A stretch of DNA of 64,000 bases from the NCBI GenBank assembly GCA_022072055.1, contig JAJVIK010000019.1:112514-176513 (forward strand), given 5' to 3'. The position numbers and the translations under genes were made by a program. Positions 43,704 through 51,560 of the stretch are shown here, piece after piece; the first letter of the stretch is position 1, and each line of letters begins with the position of its first letter. The notes under the pieces are model-generated. The model saw nothing but the letters and a program-made list of their open reading frames with translations, had not been told where the DNA came from and made no database searches. This DNA is from a bacterium (GTDB taxonomy: Bacteria > Hinthialibacterota > Hinthialibacteria > OLB16).

Positions 43704-44788
43704 GCGGGCTGCTTGAGGTTCCGGTCTCGCCTGATTGCGAGGGGTTGCTCCGGAATATCCGCCGCGAGGGGACCCCCGCGCGGACTCACTTCATCGAGCT
43801 CTTTCTGGACCCGGAGGTTCAGGAGGCGGTTTGCGAACGATTCGATCTGCTCTCGGGTCTGGATCCGGGCGACCCTTTTTTCGGGGAGAAACGTCAGGTC
43901 GCGATCCAGACCTTTCTCGGTTACGACTCCGTGCGGTGCGGGCTGGAGGGACTCGCCATGCCCTTGCGGCGCGAGGAGACTCCGGACACCGCCGAGCTCT
44001 CCCGGATGGGTGGACGCTCCTTTGTCGATGAGCACGCCGGCCCGATCACGAGCTGGGAGGAGTTCGAGCGATACCCCTGGCCCGATCCCGAGCGCGCCTC
44101 CACGCGCGCCCTGGAATGGTATGAGGAGCGCCTGCCGGAGGAGATGTGCGTCATCGGCAGCGGAGGGTTCGCGCATTTCGCCGAGTATCTGACCTGGCTC
44201 ATGGGTTACGAGACTCTTTGCCTGGCGCTCTATGATGATCGGGATTTGGTGGCGGCGATCAGCCGGAAGCTGCTCGAGATGTACCGCGTGGTCCTTTCGC
44301 GGATGCTCGCCTTCGACTGTGTCCGGATCATCTGGGGCAGCGACGACATGGGGTTTCGGACCTCCACCCTGATCAGTCCGGATGACCTGCGCGAATTCGT
44401 GCTCCCTGGACACAAAATGTTGGCGGCAATGTCGCACGCGGTGGGGAGGCCATACCTCCTGCACTGCTGCGGTAAGATCGACCTGATCATGGAGGACCTG
44501 ATTGAGGATGTGGGAATCGACGCCAAGCATTCCTTCGAGGACACCATTGAATCGGTGATCGACGCCAAGACGAGATATGGGGATCGGATCGCACTGCTCG
44601 GCGGGATCGATGTGGACTTCCTGTGCCGGGCGGATGAGTCGGCGATCCGAGGGCGAGTCCGCGAGACCTTGGAGGCGTGCCTGCCGGGAGGCGGATATTG
44701 CCTTGGAACAGGAAACAGCGTGGCGAATTACATCCCGCTCGACCATTATTTGTGGATGCTGGACGAGGGGCGGCGATTCACCGCGTAG
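43700..44788 (+). CDS. uroporphyrinogen decarboxylase-family protein (probable methyltransferase-like)
   Basis: This 362-residue TIM-barrel protein belongs to the URO-D superfamily, which includes corrinoid methyltransferases as well as HemE. Segments such as IIWGSDDMGFRTSTLISPDD, LLHCCGKIDLIMEDLIEDV and LLGGIDVDFLC are typical. The His/Cys-rich HCCGK and the overall length suggest the methyltransferase-like group rather than HemE, but the substrate is unknown. The GTG start overlaps the serA stop (GTGA). Confidence 0.85.
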   Translation: MSGLLEVPVSPDCEGLLRNIRREGTPARTHFIELFLDPEVQEAVCERFDLLSGLDPGDPFFGEKRQVAIQTFLGYDSVRCGLEGLAMPLRREETPDTAELSRMGGRSFVDEHAGPITSWEEFERYPWPDPERASTRALEWYEERLPEEMCVIGSGGFAHFAEYLTWLMGYETLCLALYDDRDLVAAISRKLLEMYRVVLSRMLAFDCVRIIWGSDDMGFRTSTLISPDDLREFVLPGHKMLAAMSHAVGRPYLLHCCGKIDLIMEDLIEDVGIDAKHSFEDTIESVIDAKTRYGDRIALLGGIDVDFLCRADESAIRGRVRETLEACLPGGGYCLGTGNSVANYIPLDHYLWMLDEGRRFTA

Positions 44789-44894
44789 CGCGCCTTGCTC
44801 CGCTGGACATCCCGCGGGTCTCTCCTAGAATGAAGGCTGCGCGGGCGCGATCTCACGCCCGCGAAAAACAATCCATCGAAATTGAGGGAATTCC

Positions 44895-45680
44895 ATGTCT
44901 CTTAAAGCCATGCGAGCCTTTTTCGCGCTTTCCGTCGTTGTGTTCCTCATATTGGGCTGCTCCACCGACCCACAGGTCGAGAAGGAAGTGGTCGCTCCCC
45001 CAAGCCGTCCCGCGGTGACAAACCCTCACGGCGGGGATGCGGGGATGGTCGGATCGAGCCACCAGCAAGAAGCGGAATTGGAGAAGAAAGAGGGCGCTCC
45101 GGCTCAGTCCGCGGCGGCGGAAACCGGCGAGTCTCCGGTCCGACCCAAGGAGGGTTATCGAGTGGCCAAGGGAACCGACAGAGGCGGCAGCGGGACCATT
45201 CATTTTCGGATCCCCGAGAATTGGAGCGAAACCAAGCCCGCGACCATGATGCGCGCGCTGCAGGTCAGCATTCCCCCAGCTTCGGGGGATGAGCAAGCCG
45301 GGGAAATCGCCTTCTTTGCCTCGATTGGGGGGAGCGCTCAAGATAACCTGGATCGCTGGATCGGACAATTCAGCCAGCCGGACGGCTCCGATTCCAAGGC
45401 GAAGGCGAAAATTGAGGACCTGGAGGGCGAGCACCACAAGTTCAAGTTGTTGGATCTTTCGGGGACGATGTTGGCGTCCTCGATGCCCGGCGCGGTTGCC
45501 ACACCCGAGCGCGCGGGTTGGCGCTTGCTTGGCAGCATCATTGAGACCCCGAGCGGTCCCTGGTTCCTCAAGGGAGTCGGACCGGAGAAGACCATGGCCG
45601 CGGCGCGCGAACCGTTCATTGAGATGTGCCGCAGCGCGTGCGTGGTGGGGGGTGGGGGGGTCGGACCTCATGGTTTCTGA
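44895..45680 (+). CDS. lipoprotein of unknown function
   Basis: This 261-residue protein has a signal peptide with lipobox (VVFLILGC), a low-complexity Pro/Ala/Glu-rich segment to about residue 85, and a C-terminal domain of about 170 residues with the pattern FRIPENWSETKP, AGWRLLGSIIETPSGPWFLK and VGPEKTMAAA. Similar lipoproteins occur in planctomycete-like bacteria without a known role. GAGGGAA precedes the start. Its end is Gly-rich, next to a run of G bases at 45640-45660 that could hide an indel. Confidence 0.75.
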   Translation: MSLKAMRAFFALSVVVFLILGCSTDPQVEKEVVAPPSRPAVTNPHGGDAGMVGSSHQQEAELEKKEGAPAQSAAAETGESPVRPKEGYRVAKGTDRGGSGTIHFRIPENWSETKPATMMRALQVSIPPASGDEQAGEIAFFASIGGSAQDNLDRWIGQFSQPDGSDSKAKAKIEDLEGEHHKFKLLDLSGTMLASSMPGAVATPERAGWRLLGSIIETPSGPWFLKGVGPEKTMAAAREPFIEMCRSACVVGGGGVGPHGF

Positions 45681-45706
45681 ACCCCTAAAGGTTGGCGCCG
45701 ACTCGA

Positions 45707-46027
45707 ATGGAAGACCAAGAAACGCTTTTTGAGGTTCGCACTCCGCTCGAATTCTCGGTAAGAACTCTTGCAAGATATTGGCGAATCATCTGCTCAGTCA
45801 AGCATCCACTCATGACTGGGAAAGAGGATGAGGTCATGTGGACTCTGGCTTCCCCCGATGAAATCAGATTGAGTAAGGGAGACGAAAGCGTTCATCTCTT
45901 CTACCGTCGGACTGACACAAATCGCTGGCTCTGCGCGGTGGCCAAGCGACTTGATGGGGAGGGTTTCTTGATTACGGCTTACCCAACGGATCGGATAAAG
46001 GAAGGAGAACTCCTGTGGAAGAAGTGA
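45707..46027 (+). CDS. DUF4258-like small protein, putative toxin-like partner
   Basis: This protein of about 106 residues matches a small family with the core pattern VKHPLMTGKEDEV, SPDEIRLS, HLFYRRTD, WLCAVAKRLDGEGFLITAYP and TDRIKEGE. It belongs to the DUF4258/BECR-like group that includes RNase-like folds. The Lys/Arg/His-rich sheet is compatible with a nuclease, but no activity has been shown here. It overlaps the DUF2283 gene by 13 bases; the two occur together in many bacteria, especially cyanobacteria, and are suspected to be a toxin-antitoxin-like pair. The pair is less GC-rich than its neighbours, consistent with transfer. Confidence 0.7.
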   Translation: MEDQETLFEVRTPLEFSVRTLARYWRIICSVKHPLMTGKEDEVMWTLASPDEIRLSKGDESVHLFYRRTDTNRWLCAVAKRLDGEGFLITAYPTDRIKEGELLWKK

Positions 46028-46227
46028 AAGTCTTTCATGACAGGTTGGGAAACACTCTTACGGTGTGGTTTGGAGATCCGAAAGAGGAGTTTATTTGCGA
46101 AGAAACCGGCGAGGAAGTCATTCTTATGAAGGATAGATCGGGGAAGGTCATCGGGTTCGAAAAGCTGAACTTCCTGGGGGAAACGAGGGAGTCAGTCCGA
46201 GTGGCTTTCGAGTCGATCCAGGTTTAG
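46015..46227 (+). CDS. DUF2283 small protein
   Basis: This 70-residue protein matches DUF2283: VFHDRLGNTLTVWFGDP at the start and GKVIGFEKLNFL in the second half. The GTG start has AAGGAG nine bases upstream and overlaps the preceding gene by 13 bases, so translation is coupled. It may act as an antitoxin or partner of the DUF4258-like protein; this is inferred from recurring co-occurrence. Confidence 0.8.
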   Translation: MEEVKVFHDRLGNTLTVWFGDPKEEFICEETGEEVILMKDRSGKVIGFEKLNFLGETRESVRVAFESIQV

Positions 46228-46281
46228 GCCTGTGGGCGTCTCATTGTTTCAGTGGACAACTTCCCTCCGTGAAACGGGATC

Positions 46282-46944
46282 ATGACCCAAGAACTCCAAG
46301 AAGACCTTCTCCCCCTCTTTCCGCTCCCGGTGGTGCTGTATCCCGACATGCACTTGCCGTTGCACGTTTTCGAGGCCCGCTATCGGGAGATGATCGGGTT
46401 TTGCCTCGAGACCGCCACGGAGTTCGGGGTAACCCTCGCGCGGGAGGAGTCGATCGCCTCGGTTGGTTGCAGCGCCGCGGTTCTCAAGGTGGTCAAAGAG
46501 CACCCCAACGGGGAATTCGACATCCTCTCCGTCGGGGTGCGCCGCTTCGAAATCGAGGAGGTTGTGAACGAGAAGGCGTACCTGCAAGCGTTCGTGCGGT
46601 ACATTGAAGACTCGCCCTCGACTGAGGCGGGCGAAACCAGCGACATCATCGATGCGAAGATTGACGAGATCTTCGCCATCCTGGGCGTCCTGGTGAGAAG
46701 GGCGGATGCCGTGGAGAAGCTCCGCAAAGAGGTGGACATGGGGCGCGGCTGCGCCTCTTACATCATCGCCGACAAGATGGGCTTCGACCTGGAGGACCGC
46801 CAAAGAATCCTCGAGCTGTGCTCCGAGCTGGAGCGGTTGGACACAATCCTTGAGATTCTGGCGCGCGCCTCGGAAACGGTGGCTCGGCGCTCCAGGCCGG
46901 GTGAGATGACCTCCGGCGCGAACGGCAAGCACAAACACGCCTAG
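46282..46944 (+). CDS. LON substrate-binding-domain protein
   Basis: This 220-residue protein is a stand-alone LON N-terminal domain (LLPLFPLPVVLYPDMHLPLH, HVFEARYREMI, ILSVGVRRFEIEEV), without AAA or protease domains. Such proteins are found in many bacteria; they may help substrate selection or act as chaperones. The C-terminal part is helical. It starts 54 bases after the DUF2283 gene and has only a weak ribosome site. Confidence 0.9.
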   Translation: MTQELQEDLLPLFPLPVVLYPDMHLPLHVFEARYREMIGFCLETATEFGVTLAREESIASVGCSAAVLKVVKEHPNGEFDILSVGVRRFEIEEVVNEKAYLQAFVRYIEDSPSTEAGETSDIIDAKIDEIFAILGVLVRRADAVEKLRKEVDMGRGCASYIIADKMGFDLEDRQRILELCSELERLDTILEILARASETVARRSRPGEMTSGANGKHKHA

Positions 46945-46961
46945 CGCGCGAAGCGCTCTGC

Positions 46962-48110
46962 TCAGAGTCCTTCCGCGCTCCAGATGGTCGCGCCAATGTA
47001 GCGCTCCTCTTTCGTGTCATCGCAGAAGTAGTAGACAGTCACGATCTTTCCATCGGGACGCTGGACCGTGCGCGGATAGCCGATGTCCCGACCGCCGCCA
47101 TCATCCCGGAGGATGATTTCCGGTCCCCAACTCTTGCCCCCATCCGCGCTGATTCGGGCATGAATGCCGAACGGTTTCTTCCGCACCCCATAGGTGGTGC
47201 AGATCCTCCCGTCGGCCAAACGAATCATGCTGGGCGGATTCCCTTCCCCCAAGTCCTCAATCGGGGTGCTCAGATAGCGCCAGGTGGAGCCGTTGTCCTC
47301 CGAGATATAAACATCGTTCCAGCGGTGTTTTTCGGTCTCGCTCTTGTCCTCGCGGCGGCGAATCGCGGAGACCAGGGTTGTTTCGGAGAGTCGCACGGTG
47401 GAAGGCATGATCCCAAAGCCAATCGGTTCGTCCATGATCCAAGACACAAACTTCCAGGTCTTGCCCCCATCGGCGGTGCGGATCATGCAGGGGCGCCCCT
47501 CTTCGCCGTTCGACTTGGCGCCGGTCAGGAACAGCATGCAGTCGTGGGGGCCGTTGACAATGTAGTCGGTGCGCGCGGCGAACCCTCCGGGGACCAAATC
47601 GGGCAGACGGTAGGGGCCATCCCAATCGTGGCCTCGATTAGTGGAGATGTAGAAGCGTGAAGGCCCCTTATCCACATCGGTCATTCGTACAGTCATCGCG
47701 AAATCGGTGTGGGTGAAATCAATCCCGCCAGGGCAGTCGGTCCAGGGTTTGGTCTTGAGCCAGGGCGGTTGGATGCCATGGAGGGAGGAGCCTTCGGGGA
47801 TCAGGTCCCCCTTTTCCGCGGGGTTCTCGATGGTCCAGGTTTCCCCTCCATCCTTGCTTCGCGCGAGCAGGTGCTCCTCGGGTTTCTCGCGGTCGATGTG
47901 GTGACGGTCCCCCAGGTCCTTGTACCAGCCACGGCTGAACCCGACCAGGATTTCGTCGCCCCAGATCCAGATCCCGTGGTTGGCCGGCCAACCGCCGAAA
48001 CGGCCCTCTTCCTTGTAGACCACCACATGCTTGGCATCCCTCGGTTTCACCCCCGAGGAATCCGGGCTGGAAACCAGCAACAGGGCTAGGATTGTCTCGA
48101 TTGCGTTCAT
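46962..48110 (-). CDS. exo-alpha-sialidase/BNR repeat protein
   Basis: This 382-residue protein forms a six-bladed sialidase-like propeller with at least four Asp boxes (SKDGGETW, TADGGKTW, SEDNGSTW, SADGGKSW). A short signal-like N-terminus (AIETILALLLVSS) suggests export. I can see candidate Arg residues but cannot verify the full sialidase triad or catalytic Tyr/Glu, so substrate specificity is unproven. It lies near the neuA-like gene, which links the region to sialic-acid-like sugars. It could be a non-sialidase glycosidase. Confidence 0.8.
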   Translation of the reverse strand: MNAIETILALLLVSSPDSSGVKPRDAKHVVVYKEEGRFGGWPANHGIWIWGDEILVGFSRGWYKDLGDRHHIDREKPEEHLLARSKDGGETWTIENPAEKGDLIPEGSSLHGIQPPWLKTKPWTDCPGGIDFTHTDFAMTVRMTDVDKGPSRFYISTNRGHDWDGPYRLPDLVPGGFAARTDYIVNGPHDCMLFLTGAKSNGEEGRPCMIRTADGGKTWKFVSWIMDEPIGFGIMPSTVRLSETTLVSAIRRREDKSETEKHRWNDVYISEDNGSTWRYLSTPIEDLGEGNPPSMIRLADGRICTTYGVRKKPFGIHARISADGGKSWGPEIILRDDGGGRDIGYPRTVQRPDGKIVTVYYFCDDTKEERYIGATIWSAEGL

Positions 48111-48255
48111 GGCCTCGCGCTCCGATCCCGAAAAGGTGAACCACCATAGCGGGGAAACCCACCGAGTTGAACCGTGTAGGAGCTATCAGTTCGCCGTGCG
48201 CCCACTCCATTCCCCGAGATCCGGCTCCCGCAGGCGCAATCACCAAAAAAAAGGG

Positions 48256-48301
48256 TTGACATCGGGCCAAACGAAGAGTACTCTACTATACAGAGTACTC
48301 T
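48256..48301 (+). promoter_or_regulatory. promoter and duplicated palindromic operator of membrane/regulator operon
   Basis: A perfect TTGACA (-35) at 48256-48261 is followed 17 bases later by TACTCT, a weak -10. Two copies of the palindrome AGAGTACTCT, at 48275-48284 and 48292-48301, overlap and follow the -10; their centres are 17 bases apart. This strongly suggests repression by the winged-helix protein encoded in the same operon. Confidence 0.7.
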
Positions 48302-48330
48302 GAATCTTTACAGACGAAAGGAGAGACGAG

Positions 48331-48897
48331 ATGGAGATCTCACGAGAAACGGCACAAGAATCCATGCGCGTGATTGAGCAGGCGGTCAACCGAACCCGCC
48401 TGGCGCGGGATTGGGGCTGGTCGGATGTGATCCTGATGGTCTGGGGAGCGGTCTGGATCTTCGCTTTTCTGGGAAATCACTTCCTCCCGGAGATGGCGTG
48501 GGCATTCTGGATGATCGGGGTCTCGGTCGGCATTCTCGGAACAGTGCTCGTGAATCTGCGAATGGCGGAGCGAGTTCAGTCCGAGGACTCTTCGAGGATC
48601 GGGTATTTCTGGTATTCCCTGTTCCTCTTTGTGTTCCTGGAAATCGCGGTCATCCAACCGATCGAGAGCATCCAAGTCAACGCGTTCATCTGCCTGCAGA
48701 TCATGCTGGCGTATGTGGTTCTCGGGCTGTGGGTGGACAGCAAGGGCCTCATCGCGCTGGGAGGAGCGATCACCTTCTTTGTACTTGTGGGCTACTTCCT
48801 GCTCCAACCCTACTACTACCTTTGGATGGCTCTGACTGGCGGCGTCACCCTCTTGGGAAGCGGAATCCAAGCGCGACTGAGGATGCGACGGCCATGA
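48331..48897 (+). CDS. six-helix membrane protein paired with winged-helix regulator
   Basis: This 188-residue protein has six predicted membrane helices, such as VILMVWGAVWIFAFLGNHF and GYFWYSLFLFVFLEIAVIQ. It has no known transport motif. It begins with AAAGGAG upstream, behind the TTGACA/operator element, and its stop overlaps the regulator start (ATGA). This is the same gene order as the pair at 5442-6473. It may be the regulated target or the signal sensor. Confidence 0.75.
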   Translation: MEISRETAQESMRVIEQAVNRTRLARDWGWSDVILMVWGAVWIFAFLGNHFLPEMAWAFWMIGVSVGILGTVLVNLRMAERVQSEDSSRIGYFWYSLFLFVFLEIAVIQPIESIQVNAFICLQIMLAYVVLGLWVDSKGLIALGGAITFFVLVGYFLLQPYYYLWMALTGGVTLLGSGIQARLRMRRP

Positions 48898-49187
48898 AAG
48901 ATCTCGATCCAGTCATCCACCAACCGGTGCGACTTGGTCTGATGGCCTCCCTGATGTCACTGGCCCCAAAGGAGAAAGTCGACTTCACTCACCTCCGTGA
49001 GGTTCTGAAGCTGACCGACGGCAACCTTGGGGCGCACCTCCTCAAGCTGGAGGAGGCGGGGTACATCCAGGTGGACAAGACCTTTGTGGGACGGAAGCCC
49101 AAGTCGTTCATCAGCGCGACCAGCAAGGGGCGCGCCGCTTTCGAGGAGCATGTCGAGGCGCTTGAGGAAATCCTGTATGGGAGTTAA
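48894..49187 (+). CDS. winged-helix transcriptional regulator (HTH_34-type)
   Basis: This 97-residue regulator is one winged helix: DPVIHQPVRLGLMASLMS, LKLTDGNLGAHLLKL and EEAGYIQVDKTFVGRKP. It is a paralogue of the regulator at 5442-5744, sharing the VIH-P-RL-LM and T-GNL--H signatures. It is coupled by a four-base overlap to the membrane protein gene, and a duplicated operator precedes the operon, so it probably represses its own operon. The signal it responds to is unknown. Confidence 0.85.
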   Translation: MKDLDPVIHQPVRLGLMASLMSLAPKEKVDFTHLREVLKLTDGNLGAHLLKLEEAGYIQVDKTFVGRKPKSFISATSKGRAAFEEHVEALEEILYGS

Positions 49188-49194
49188 GCCGAGA

Positions 49195-49220
49195 GCCAGG
49201 GGACGCCGCCCACCCCTGGC
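49195..49220. terminator. bidirectional hairpin between convergent genes
   Basis: An eight-base stem (GCCAGGGG with CCCCTGGC) encloses a ten-base loop. It lies between the convergent regulator and cyclase genes. It lacks a T-tract, so factor-assisted termination is possible. Confidence 0.5.
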
Positions 49221-49223
49221 CGC

Positions 49224-51380
49224 TCATTTCATCTCCATGTGATGGATCCCGTCCCAGTTGTCCGGAGGAGAATCCCGAAGATACTCTCGGCAACGCTCAA
49301 GCAGCACACGCGCGGGCGGGTCTTCGGGGGAAATCCCGAGGACTTCCCCAAACCCTCGGATGGCTTCCTCCCACTCGCCACGGAAATAGGCGCCGAGCGC
49401 CTCCGCATGGAGGTCGGCAATGCGCGCCAGGTCCGGGTCCGATGACTCCCCGCGCGCCGCCAGGAGCTCATAAACAATGGTCGAACGGCTTCTTCCTTTC
49501 ACCGACACTCTGTCGATGGGGCGCGCGAGGAACTCATCGGAAACATCCCGATAAGTGTCCTCCGAGAGGAGGATCACGGTCCCATAGTGCTTGTTCAGCC
49601 CCTCCAATCGACTGGCCAGGTTGACTCCATCCCCGATGACCGTGTAGTCCATCCGATTGATCGTCCCCATGTTTCCCACGACCACCTCACCGGTGTGAAT
49701 GCCGATTCGGCATCCGGGTGACGGGCGCCCCTCGGACCGCCAACGGTCCTTGAGACGGCGGAAACGCTCGCGGCAGGCAAGGGCCGCCCGGCAGGCGTGA
49801 ACGGAAGGGTTCTTCACCTCCCTTGGGGCGCCCCAAAAAGCCATCAGGGCATCCCCGATGAATTTATCGATGGTTCCTCCCTCCCCCACCACCTCCTCGC
49901 TCAAGGTCTGGTGGACCTCGGTCAGAAAGCGCACCACCTCCTCCGGAGGCATCCCCTCGGAGAGGCTGGTGAAACCCTCCACATCCGAGAAGAACACGGC
50001 CAGCCGCTTGCGCTCCCCTCCGAGGAGGGCGTCCTCTCCCGAGGAAATCAGGTCCAACACCAGCTCCCGAGGGATATACTTCTGAAAAGAGCGAAGCCCG
50101 GACTTCATCTCCTCGGCGGCAGTGTAAAGGCGGTCGATTTCAAGGATCGCGGAGCGGCGGTCGGGGATCGGGTCGAACCTTCCCTGCCCCACGATTCCGG
50201 CTTCCTCCGCCAGGACTCGCAGCGGGCGCGAGATGCGCGCCGATTGGATCAGCGCCACAAGGACCGCAATCAGGAAGCTCGCGAGGCCGGTCGCCGCCAG
50301 GATCAGGTTGTTGCGGTGGATATGGCCCATGATGAACTCCTCGTCCACCACCCCACAAATCACCCAACGCGGTCCGGTGGGATCCTCCAGACGCATGTAG
50401 CCTCCCAGGAAATTCCGACCTCCGGTCTTAAACCGAACCGGCCCCCTGAGCGTTGTGGAAATCAGGCCGATTTGATCCGGCAGGGCATCGAGGAACCCGC
50501 GCATGATCGGCTCCTCGACCTCCGATTCCGGAACCAACTCGAAATGGGAACCCTGTCCCGGAATGGGCCTGAGGATCGCCTCCCGGTCCGGGTGGGCGAT
50601 CACCCGATCGGGGGCCTCATCCCGAATCTCCACGATGAAGAAGAATCCGCTACCCGGAATCTGAATGGTCTTGAGGAACTGGCACAGGGAGGTGAGCGAG
50701 AAGTCCACGCTCATGACGCCCTGGAACTTCCCCCCGCTGTCATGAAACGGCGTGGCGTAGGTGAAGCCCGGGATGTCGGGCACTCCCTCCTCCCCGAGAA
50801 AGATGTACGCATCCGTCCAGACCGGGGTCCCGGCCGCCTTGGCGGATTGATACCAAGGTCGCCCGCGCGGGTCCCCCGCCTCGTGGTCCGGGTCCTCGGC
50901 GAAGGGGCGCTCGGGAAAATCCTCGGGATGGTAGTCCCTGAATCCGAGCTTTCCGGTTTCCGGGTTTCGCCGAAGTTCCCGAATCGCAAGCTGCTCCCCT
51001 TTGGTGGAGCGCGTGACATGGAAATACTCCCCGGTTTCCTCAAACCCCGCCGAGAGGTACTCCAGGTTCGGGTACGCTCGAAGGATCTCCAACCAGTATC
51101 CGGCAATCCCTCCGAAATCACTCCAACTGAAGCGACCTGATCCGACCAGCCCAAGAGTAATCCGGCTCTGCTGGTACGCGGGCGCCAGAAAGCGGTTGAT
51201 CCTTTCGTTGATGAGATGCGAAGCGGTCTCAAAACGCGCGGTGAGATGCTCCAGGCTGTTTGCGCGGTTGTTGAAAAAGGTCAGCAGGGCGGTCACGGCA
51301 AACGACGCCGCGAGGAGGCCCACCACGACAGCCGTGAGCAGCGCGCGAAAGGAGATCAGAAAGCGGGGAGTTCGGGTCAT
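49224..51380 (-). CDS. dCache-HAMP-adenylate/guanylate cyclase
   Basis: This 718-residue receptor has an N-terminal membrane helix (AVVVGLLAASFAVTALLTFF), a large extracytoplasmic double-Cache sensor with GRPWYQSAKAAGTPVWTDAY, a second helix (LILAATGLASFLIAVLVALI), a HAMP region and a class III cyclase domain. Catalytic residues are intact: metal-binding D466 in FFSDVEGFTSL and D510 in FIGDALMAFWG, Lys in TIDKF, and Asn/Arg in GDGVNLASRLE. The Lys and Asp pattern favours ATP as substrate. A C-terminal helical tail of about 65 residues may be regulatory. It should make cyclic AMP in response to a small extracellular ligand. It is transcribed alone. Confidence 0.94.
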   Translation of the reverse strand: MTRTPRFLISFRALLTAVVVGLLAASFAVTALLTFFNNRANSLEHLTARFETASHLINERINRFLAPAYQQSRITLGLVGSGRFSWSDFGGIAGYWLEILRAYPNLEYLSAGFEETGEYFHVTRSTKGEQLAIRELRRNPETGKLGFRDYHPEDFPERPFAEDPDHEAGDPRGRPWYQSAKAAGTPVWTDAYIFLGEEGVPDIPGFTYATPFHDSGGKFQGVMSVDFSLTSLCQFLKTIQIPGSGFFFIVEIRDEAPDRVIAHPDREAILRPIPGQGSHFELVPESEVEEPIMRGFLDALPDQIGLISTTLRGPVRFKTGGRNFLGGYMRLEDPTGPRWVICGVVDEEFIMGHIHRNNLILAATGLASFLIAVLVALIQSARISRPLRVLAEEAGIVGQGRFDPIPDRRSAILEIDRLYTAAEEMKSGLRSFQKYIPRELVLDLISSGEDALLGGERKRLAVFFSDVEGFTSLSEGMPPEEVVRFLTEVHQTLSEEVVGEGGTIDKFIGDALMAFWGAPREVKNPSVHACRAALACRERFRRLKDRWRSEGRPSPGCRIGIHTGEVVVGNMGTINRMDYTVIGDGVNLASRLEGLNKHYGTVILLSEDTYRDVSDEFLARPIDRVSVKGRSRSTIVYELLAARGESSDPDLARIADLHAEALGAYFRGEWEEAIRGFGEVLGISPEDPPARVLLERCREYLRDSPPDNWDGIHHMEMK

Positions 51381-51560
51381 GGTGAATCTCGGACTGGCGC
51401 TGGAGCAGGGAGCAAGCTATCCGAAACTCTTGGGAAAGACAGCGGGTTTGACCGCCTCAAGTCCAGTCGGTACTCTCCGGATCGGCATCGGACATGGAGC
51501 CGCCCCTTGCTTTGCTTGCGGTCCGAGCAAGTCCACACTTACGCGGACGGAGATTCCCCC

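Noticed and set aside
44841..44862. Hairpin GCGGGCG...CGCCCGC before the lipoprotein gene
   Set aside because: It is followed by an A-rich rather than a T-rich stretch, so it is not a rightward terminator. It may only be leader structure.
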